Below, piece after piece: positions 56,655-64,000 of a DNA stretch of 64,000 nucleotides. Both the position numbers and the translations under genes were made by a program. Each line of letters opens with the position of its first letter. The stretch's first letter is position 1. The notes under the pieces are model-generated. The model saw nothing but the letters and a program-made list of their open reading frames with translations. It searched no databases and was not told the DNA's origin. The DNA comes from Podocnemis expansa. Taxonomy: Eukaryota; Chordata; Testudines; Podocnemididae. The stretch spans positions 10,691,462-10,755,461 of the forward strand of contig ML682059.1 of NCBI GenBank assembly GCA_007922195.1, given 5' to 3'.

Positions 56655-58985
56655 GGCCTCAGCATGTTTTAATCTGTCCCTGACTCACATTATCAATATT
56701 CAGTTTAAAAGATGAAATCAGTCAGTGGATCACATTCTTTATTATAAAAGGAAAACATTCACCTAATTAGTTTTCCTGCTTTGGTCTCTACATCTTTAAC
56801 GAAAGCTATTAATTATGGCTTATAAATTATTGTTGTTTATAAGTTTCACAATGTTAACTAAAGTTATACAAGAACTAATAACATACAGCTAAGTTGCATA
56901 TACATCACCCCCAGTGTGTGTGTCTACTCTGATTGTGACCCAAAAGTAGTAGGAACTTTTAGCATCCTCCTCTTTGCTTTCTTCGTTTTGTGGACAATGA
57001 ACTAACTCTGCTAAGTATGCTGCCACAGCGCAGTGCTTTGAAAAACAAAGCCAGTCTACCATCTCCATAAATGCTTGGGAGAGTTTACTCCCAGTCAAAG
57101 CATCTGTGGTTAAACCTGTCTCTCCCTCACACTTCAGTTATACATATGCAAAACTTGTGTTCTGAAATGTACCCAAGTATCTGGACTTTAATGTTTTATA
57201 CACATTGTGGGATTTTCATTGTGCATACAAAATGAGTCATGACAGAACCGCAAAACAACACTGCTCTTCTCCCTCTATGTGAATAGTAGTGAGAAATTGG
57301 GATGAGGTTTTATTTTCCCTTCTGATCATAGAGAAGAGGTTTAAACCCAAATTTAAAAACAACGTATTCAAGAGGAAAAAGTCTCTGCAAAATGTTGGAG
57401 ACTAATGGTGCAAGTACTTACTGTATTAACATCTTCCACCCATGGAGTTACAGTTATTTGCATGATATTGTCTCCCTGGGATAAAGGAGAACCTTTTATG
57501 GGTGCTCCTTCAGGAGTCAAGAACCAGTACAATGTCATCTAACAGTCACACTTTGGTTTTCCATAACAGAAGTGTGCATCACACATTTAGGCCAACATTT
57601 TCAAACCTGAGTGACTGAAGTTAGGGTTCTAAAACTGTATTCAGGCACCTAACTAAAACCAGCCTGATCTTCAGCATTGCTGAGCTCCTCCAGTTCTTCT
57701 CCTTGCTGTGTATCTCTAATAGCCTGGAATCTACTCTGCTGCAACTACACTTTGTACATACTAATGGGGTCTAACAGATTTCACCAATAGATCTTGAATA
57801 TGGAGACCATGCTGGGACTGAGCATGAAGTCTGTCAAGGATCACTAGTTGACCCTGGTGATCCTAAACTGGAGAGGGTTGTAAATGTCTAAAATAAACCA
57901 GTAAAGCTGAAAGTACAACGCTCCTTGCCCAAACAGGACAGTGTCTGCGCAAAAGAATAAATGGGCACAAATCTGACATCAGAAATCCCAACTTTCTAAA
58001 ACCAGTAGGTCAGCATTTCAATCTTCCTGATTACTCCATTAATCATTTGCTGATTGCAGTGCTCAGACAGATGAATACCAGAATAAGGCTTCGAAGAGAA
58101 GCAGCTGAAATCAAATTTGTAAATTCATTTGTATTGCTTTAGGACTTAATAGGAACATTGGATTTTTCTCTCATTACTACAGGTGATTTGACCTCATCTT
58201 CTCTGTAATGCAGTTCCCCAGTGTTTGAATCTTCACAAATATTTTGATTTGCTGTTACAATGTGACCTGTTCCCATGATTTGCACTCCCCTGCATTTATT
58301 TTCTCTCATTCTGCATGGCAGCCCCTTATGAACCCTGCACAGTTTAACCAAAGTCCATTTCCACCCCTTTCCTTCTGGCCAGTCTGCTGTGTCTCCTTCT
58401 GCAGCAAGATAGCAATGAAAGGGGGTTGAAGTACTACTGCTCTGAGCAATAATATATCCTTTTCATAATTAAATGATTAAAATGAAGGCAAACTTTATTA
58501 ATGAAACATTAATACAGGAAATACAGGAACCACCTTGAAAAGTACACAAGCTGCTTAACTCCTCTGTAAATAAGCTATCACACTTTTTGCTATTTAAAAA
58601 TACTGATTATGAACTGTTGTGGATGCCCAAAGCTAAAAAAGAATACATTAGTCTCTGAGTTTTGCTTATACAAGACTTGAACACTGATTCAGTGCAAACA
58701 GAATGTGATATTCTGATTTCCACAGCAGTCAGAACTCTGATGATTGAAAAAGTATCCTTTGTTTGGTATTATTGTAAAGGCTGCTCTGTTTTAAGGAATA
58801 AGTTTAAAAGCACATGAGATAATGTAACACAACCCAAAGAATGATTGTGGGAACAATTACTAATTTCATGCTTTTTGTAACTTTTTAATTTTCCTGACAT
58901 AACACTGCAGTTTGGAAAGGGTTTTGGTTATTTATTTTGTAAAAAGAACTAAAATGTGCCAGTGCATTTAATTTTATTTTCATGT
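56655..58985. other. TEX10 intron 7, middle part
   Basis: Ordinary AT-rich intron. No gene and no clear repeat recognised. Confidence 0.5.
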
Positions 58986-59300
58986 TTAAAAGCTTTCAGT
59001 TGAGCACATATGGTGCTGGAACTCAGAGTTTTGGCGCTCGGGGAGCTGGATCCGTCTCCAGGCTGGAGCCGCACTGGCCATGTGGCCCTTGGCCACAGGC
59101 TCAGCCCCCTCCCCCACCCTGAGCATGCACCTGAGCATGCTCGGGGCAGTGCAGGAAATTTTAAACTCCCGCATCCCTAGCCCCACTTGGCACCTGTAGG
59201 ACTATGCCTTTGTGGCCAGGTAGGGGCTGCAGCTACTGGCCATGTGGTGCCCTCTATAATTCAGCTCCTGTGGCTTTGCCCTGGTTGCTTCGCCCTAGGT
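58986..59300. mobile_element. Candidate hAT-like element, 'ggtgctggaactc' end
   Basis: A GC-rich block of about 300 bp in AT-rich intron begins near 'tatggtgctggaactcag' (about 59,006) and ends near 'ataattcagctcctgtgg' (about 59,256). These ends are partly complementary and recall turtle elements with 'ggtgctggaac' termini. No target duplication was found. Confidence 0.4.
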
Positions 59301-59371
59301 ACGGCTCTGAGCATGTGATGGTTAGATTTATCAGCATGCCCTAGAAGCAAGAACAAACCATTTCCTCTGTC

Positions 59372-59487
59372 AGTTAAAAAAAAAAAACCAAAACAAACAA
59401 ACAAACAAAAAAAAAAAAACAAAAAAAAAAACCAAAAAAAAACCAAAAAAACAAAAAAACAAAAAAACCCAAGCCAAAAAAATAGAG
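59372..59487. repeat. A-rich simple repeat
   Basis: About 115 bases of runs of A broken by single or double C ('aaaaccaaaa', 'caaacaaacaaac'). The minus-strand phenylalanine-rich frame over it is an artefact of the repeat. Confidence 0.9.
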
Positions 59488-59699
59488 GGGTGGATTTATT
59501 AACCAACTGGAAGGGAAGGGGATGTAGCAAAAATGCTGGCTTCCAAACGTTTAGTTTAGGGCTGCAGCTGCTTGTCTTTGCCAAATGCTAAAGGGTTAGC
59601 TGATCACTTTTTTTCTAGCAAGCTCTTCTTACCAGCTTCCTGGCACTGGGAGACTTTATTAGAAATCATGCTGTGATTAAAGAAGCTACTGCAGCTTAC

Positions 59700-60118
59700 A
59701 GGGAATGTATCTAACCTACCCCCCTGCTGCCACCTACCCCGGCCCTGACCTCTTCCCTACCCCTGCCCCCTGGCTCTCCAACGAACTGGGCCTTCCCTGC
59801 TGAGCCCCCCCTTTCCCTACCAGCTCTCCATCCTTGCCCCCCTTCCCCGACCTTGCTCCCCCTTACCCAGCCCCTGGAGCTGCCTCTGGCTGGCTGCAGG
59901 CTCCTTCCACACTGAACTTGCATCTGAGCATACTCAGAGCAGCAGATTTAAAAAATCCCCCAGCCTGGAGCAGCTCCCTGTCAGCTGGAAGAATCTATGT
60001 TCCGGCTGGCTAGAGGCTGCTGCTGCCGGCAGTGCATGGGGGTCATAGATGCCTGTGCAGGTGAGTGACAGCTGCTGCACAACCGCCCACCCGCGCAGCC
60101 TACAGGGAACAGTAGCAG
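59700..60118. mobile_element. GC-rich element fragment related to 60,818-61,306
   Basis: A C-rich left half (59,720-59,880) is followed by 'ctgagcatactcagagcag' and 'gatttaaaaaatccccc'. Similar words occur at about 60,970-61,040 in the element to the right ('gagcatgtgcagaac', 'gggatttttaaaactc'). Ends are not defined. Confidence 0.45.
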
Positions 60119-60409
60119 GGACTGTCTTCGTTACTAAAAGGAATGTAAGCGTGCATGTAGCCTTGCACAGTGGGGCTCTGATCCCTGTTTGGGTCCTCTA
60201 AGCATTACTGTAATAGAAATAGTAATAGTTGTAGTTAATAATCTGCTCTAGCTCAAGGGTTCATTATAATCCATTCTCAGGCCCCTGCACTAATCTGCAC
60301 ATTTTCAAGGAGGAAGACTGGAATTTAAGAGGTGTGCATTTTCTCGTATTGTTTTATGTTCTCAGTATATGTATTGAAGAGAACAATTATCTTTTTTTTT
60401 CTGCTTTAG

Positions 60410-60585
60410 AACTCGAAGTAAAATTTTAATTCGTTGGTTGGCTGGCCTACCTCAGCAGCTTGCTCTGCTTGGCTCAAGAAACCCCGAGCTTTCAAACCAG
60501 TTAATTGAGACCATTCATTCTGCTGCATCTCGTTCAAACAAGGAATTGTTACAAAGTTTGCAAGCCACTGCTTCCCGAATTTATG
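60410..60585 (+). CDS. TEX10: TEX10 exon 8 (residues 542-601)
   Basis: The exon begins after 'ctgctttag', completes an arginine codon and reads [20 protein letters not shown], then [20 protein letters not shown], then [16 protein letters not shown]. It ends with the first base of an aspartate codon at donor 'tatg|gtaagg', phase 1. RWLAGLP and LGSRNPELS are strongly conserved in TEX10. Reading on through the intron yields a stop within about 30 codons. Confidence 0.97.
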
Positions 60586-60817
60586 GTAAGGCTTGTGTTC
60601 TAAAACATGATGAATTTTGCCTGTCCCTTGACAGGAGAGGGATGGTACAGGGAGTGAGAAATCCTGCTGTCTCCTGATTAAAGTCAGAGTACACAGACCA
60701 AATAGAAATATGTGAAGAAAATAATGACTGCAGCAGTTTTATTTCTCATGAGATCAAAAGTTTGATTTGAAGTTATCTTATTTTTTTAGGCTGGACTTAA
60801 TCTGAAAGATTAAAAAA
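60586..60817. other. TEX10 intron 8, left end
   Basis: Short AT-rich intronic stretch with no recognised element. Confidence 0.5.
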
Positions 60818-61306
60818 ATGTTCCGTCTAAACTGCACGGCCATGCAGCCCCCACTGCTGCCCAGTGCAAGGAACACTGATGGCTGCGCATGACCAGCAGC
60901 TACAGTCCCTAGCCAGCCAGAAGACTGTCTTCCAGTCAGCTGAGAGCTGCTCTGAGTTGGGGATTTTTAAAACTCATGCTCGGAGTAAGCTCTCACTGAG
61001 CATGTGCAGAACCTCTGCACATGCTCAATGAGAGCTCCCCCCGCCAGAGGAGTGCCGTGCTGCTCTGGCAGCCAGTTGGAGGGGGGGGATGTGATTGGAG
61101 ACTGGGCAGGGGTAGTCAGCCATGAAAGGGGGTGGAGGATTTGAGGGAAGATGGGGTCGGGCTGACTGGAGGGGTGACCGGGAGAGCAGAGGGAGCAGGA
61201 TTGGGCTGCAGGGGGAACCAGTATTGGGCCCGTGCTGGGGGGTGGGGGAGAGGCGCACAAGCAACATATGTTGCTCAACTGCCTTCAGGCCTTAGAGGGG
61301 ACAATG
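60818..61306. mobile_element. Non-autonomous DNA element, 'atgttcc' ends
   Basis: Left end 'aatgttccgtctaa' and right end the complement of 'cattgtcccctctaag' form an imperfect inverted pair around a G-rich interior ('gaggggggggatgtg', 'gggggtggaggatttg'). There is an internal inverted pair, 'ctcactgagcatgtgcagaa' and 'gcacatgctcaatgagagc' (60,991-61,035). No coding capacity. It lies in TEX10 intron 8. Confidence 0.6.
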
Positions 61307-61309
61307 CGT

Positions 61310-62831
61310 GACAACACTTGATTTCTGAATAAACTTGGACTTGGCGATACTCCTTTATTTTAGATTTCTGTTTACTTAGCTGTGGTTTAATGCTTTAAAT
61401 AGGCATTATTTTTTCATGTTCTTAATTGAACTGTCAGGATTGTAAGGAGCACTGCATGCTCTTAGAAGCATTTTCTTTTGGAACAGACTCTAGTAGAATG
61501 CTGTTTCTTGCAAGAGTGGGGAATTTAGCTCTCTGTATTGGCCAAATTCCAGTTTGGATAATTATATTCTGCCTACCCGGATTTTCCTTGAACATCAAGA
61601 AATTATGTTCCTGTCTGCATCAGCTGGATGCAGTAATTTTCTTCTCTTTCAGCTTTGAAGTGTTGTGTACTAAGATTATTAGATCTGTGTGTCAGAGGCC
61701 ACCTTTTTGTTACATTTGTACAGTACATAGGATTATGAGGACCCCGGTTTGAGAGTACAGTTACTAGTTGCTGTTGTAATACAAATAATGAGTAAACGTT
61801 GCTATATGCTGTTAAAAAGCTCCTCTGTTCTATCCCAGGCTGCATTGCATTTTGGGGATGAAATAAAGTTTGTCAGATGTTTTGAGGTCCATCAGGATAA
61901 CAAGCCCTATAATAAAGTATTTTTGTTACTGTTTTAGTAATAATTTCCCTGGGTATTTGATTATTCTGCAGCATTGGAATTTCCTGTAGAAAGTATTTCC
62001 TCTGCAGAATTGCTGTGTTGCCAGCTCATGGGTTTTATCATGAATCTTGCATTATTTACTGTTGAGTGGTGTTTTCATTTCAAAATTAGTTCTGTCCTTT
62101 ACTGTTGCAGAGAAAAGTTTGAAAAAGTAAACCAACTGTACAGTACAGAGTCAGATATCACATGATGTATAAAAAGAACTCTACATCTATTATTTGAAAA
62201 AATAATCTCAAGATTTTTAAGAGTCTTTTAGCTTTTGGGCCTGACTCATGATCTTTGAACGCTCAGGGTTGGCATTATTGGAACTACAGAAGTTTCTAAG
62301 CTTTCACTTTCTAGAATAATGATATCCTTAGAGTTGGGAAGGACACCTTTCAAACCTGACTAGTGTATAAACCACCCAGTACATTGCTGTTTCCCTGTTT
62401 GCAGAGAGTCTGGCTCCTTTTGTTGTTGTTTTTATTTTTTTTTTCTATACCTGTGCTTGAATGAGAGCTTTGTATAGCAGGTTTACTTGTCCAAGCATGG
62501 ACAGTCAAAAAGGAAGTGGTTACCAAAACCCAAATAGTTTGTGTATTGCTCTTTTTGACACTTAAGCAATAAAGAAAATTCATATGGATATTTACATTAA
62601 CTGGTTATTTTCCTCAACTGTCTTTATCCTTACAGACAAATGTGTATTGATTTGCCCTCATATTTGTAAGGGCAGTCCCCGGTGACCACCCATTTACCAT
62701 GGGTTGTAGAATTGAAGGGTCAAGTTGGTTTTTGCTAGATGAATCAGTATTCAGTATCTTACATGACATTAGAGGGGAAATCTTTCCAAGCAGGATAGTG
62801 TTTGATGTAGTTTCTTTGTACTCTTTTTTAG
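61310..62831. other. TEX10 intron 8, right part
   Basis: AT-rich intron with short unrelated open frames. No repeat family recognised. The acceptor 'ttttttag' ends at 62,831. Confidence 0.5.
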
Positions 62832-63009
62832 ATCCACTAGATGGCACTCTGGTTCTTCTTCCAGCAGAGTCACAGCAACGTTTAGTGCAGCTTGTATATT
62901 TTCTACCATATCTACCAACCAACTTACTTTCTTCTCTAAGTCGCTGCTGCGTTATGGGAAGAATGTCTTCAGATCTAGCTGCCACTCTCATTGGAATACT
63001 GCGTGTGAG
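62832..63009 (+). CDS. TEX10: TEX10 exon 9 (residues 601-660), last exon in the window
   Basis: The exon completes an aspartate codon and reads [20 protein letters not shown], then [20 protein letters not shown], then [18 protein letters not shown]. It ends within a codon (AG|) at donor 'gtgag|gtaaaa', phase 2. [14 protein letters not shown] and LSRCC.MGR.S are TEX10 landmarks. About 270 further residues of the family length are expected from exons to the right of 64,000. Confidence 0.96.
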
Positions 63010-63714
63010 GTAAAATGACTAATAATTACTATGCTTTTGTTTTTTTTTAAATTTAATCTATTTTTCCTTAAATAACTAGTGAGTGTTCTTTCATCATATA
63101 ATAATTTCACTACTAATTTGTCAAGTCAGATATCATGTGTGACTCTGCAGAGTCGGATATGGGAGCTTAATGCCTTGGTCAAAATCACATTTTCAGTTTG
63201 CTTTGATCAAGTCTTTTCACTGGCTGCTCCTCCTTTCCAGCATCAGTAACAAAATTATATTTCATATTTTTCAGACCAGTCATCATTTAGCTCCCCTGTT
63301 TTTCCAGTCTTTTGTCTCACACAGTTGGGATCTGCCATCTTTGCTGTGCCAGTAATGGCAGATAATATTTTCATTTTGTGGTTTTCCCCAAGCCGCGGGC
63401 AGTTTAACTTGCTGTTTCTTTACACTGAAACTCTCCATAATTGATCTTTGTAGTCATATCCTATGCTTGTTTAAAACCCTTTTAAGATGTATGTCTACCA
63501 CAAGTTCTGTGGTTAATAGCCTAATGATAATGACTAGATAACCTATTAATAATTAATCTCTTCTTAATAATTGCTTCTTCCCTTGGAAGATCCTCAGAGA
63601 CCCAGCTTGAAAGACATTGAACCAAATTTTGGGCCCACGAAAGTTGATGGGTGTCAGGTCTTCTTCATTGATATTTTAAAGCACATCTTTTTATAAGAAA
63701 GGTTATTTGTAGGT
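63010..63714. other. TEX10 intron 9, left part
   Basis: AT-rich intron. Nothing recognised. Confidence 0.5.
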
Positions 63715-64000
63715 GTGACAAAGTGGGAATGTGTGATGATATTTTTATATTGCCTATGTGTGCCTCAGTTTCCCCTCTAGGCTGCATTGTTACCTGGGTG
63801 GAAAAGGACTGCTTGCTCTCAGGGCAGGCTGAGAGAGAGACATATGAATCTTGCCTAACTGTCTGAGCTTTAACTGATTATTGAAAAAAGGACTGGCTGA
63901 GGCCAAGCCCATATTAGTAGAGAATGTGAGAAGACAATGGCAAATCTAATCACTAGAACATTGATACCTAGCAGCCAAGAACCAAGAGGGAGATGGATTT
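63715..64000 (+). mobile_element. Possible start of an LTR-type element at the window edge
   Basis: The stretch begins 'tgtgacaaagtgggaatgtg' and contains 'gtgtgcctcagtttcccct' and 'ctggctgaggccaag', a pattern I associate with turtle LTR sequences starting TGTGACAAAG. The right end lies outside the window, so neither length nor target duplication can be checked. Confidence 0.35.

Larger units (their letters stand above)
12640..64000 (+). other. TEX10: TEX10 gene span (3' end beyond the window)
   Basis: TEX10 is the vertebrate homologue of yeast Ipi1. It works in the nucleolus and nucleoplasm in the Rix1-like complex with PELP1 and WDR18, and with LAS1L and SENP3 in the 5FMC assembly, in late maturation and release of the 60S ribosomal subunit. 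The eight coding exons seen here sum to 1,979 nt (659 codons plus two bases). All splice phases agree (0, 2, 0, 2, 1, 2, 1, 2) and there are no internal stops. The human protein is about 929 residues, so about 270 C-terminal residues lie to the right. Introns are bloated by transposons. Confidence 0.96.

Noticed and set aside
59261..59584. Phenylalanine-rich 107-residue minus-strand frame resembling a membrane protein
   Set aside because: It is the translation of the A-rich simple repeat at 59,372-59,487.

Overview
This is a vertebrate, almost certainly turtle (chelonian, probably cryptodiran), genomic window. It is gene-poor, rich in introns and crowded with old transposable elements. The turtle call rests on the repeats together: tRNA-derived SINEs with the turtle-type head and the block 'gtcctgtggcacctt', CR1 LINEs, DIRS-type tyrosine-recombinase retrotransposons, several families of non-autonomous hAT elements, PIF/Harbinger-like elements and a MIR relic. 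The species cannot be determined from sequence alone.

The only gene I can establish is TEX10 (testis-expressed 10, vertebrate homologue of yeast Ipi1) on the + strand. A CpG-rich promoter and non-coding first exon lie at about 12.6-12.8 kb. The start codon is at 25,578, in exon 2. Eight coding exons (25,571-25,757; 27,618-28,327; 35,692-35,938; 44,928-45,040; 53,396-53,634; 55,522-55,657; 60,410-60,585; 62,832-63,009) join in a consistent reading frame with GT-AG introns. They give about 659 codons, roughly the first 70% of the protein. The last exons lie beyond the right edge. Apart from the missing 3' end the gene looks intact and functional.

Upstream of TEX10 (1-12.5 kb) is intergenic repeat-rich DNA. 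It holds a hAT element, a MIR, an old tandem duplication of about 3 kb whose two copies carry different transposons almost at the same site, a probable solo LTR, and nested CR1/Harbinger-like/hAT insertions. Intron 1 (12.8-25.6 kb) holds a GC-rich foldback structure, a degraded DIRS element on the minus strand with inverted terminal repeats, a CR1 interrupted by two DNA transposons, and further hATs. Introns 2-5 carry a nearly perfect palindromic SINE insertion, a second DIRS remnant, a third and best preserved DIRS element (45.3-49.5 kb), and members of one hAT family with exact 8-bp target duplications. Introns 6-9 are less dense but hold two 'aatgttcc' foldback-type elements and an A-rich array.

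No RNA gene, CRISPR array or new multi-gene system is visible. The unusual features are structural: hairpin SINEs, a foldback next to the promoter, paired insertions in duplicated DNA, and a weak coding-like relic in TEX10 intron 3 whose splice phases would fit a truncated TEX10 isoform.
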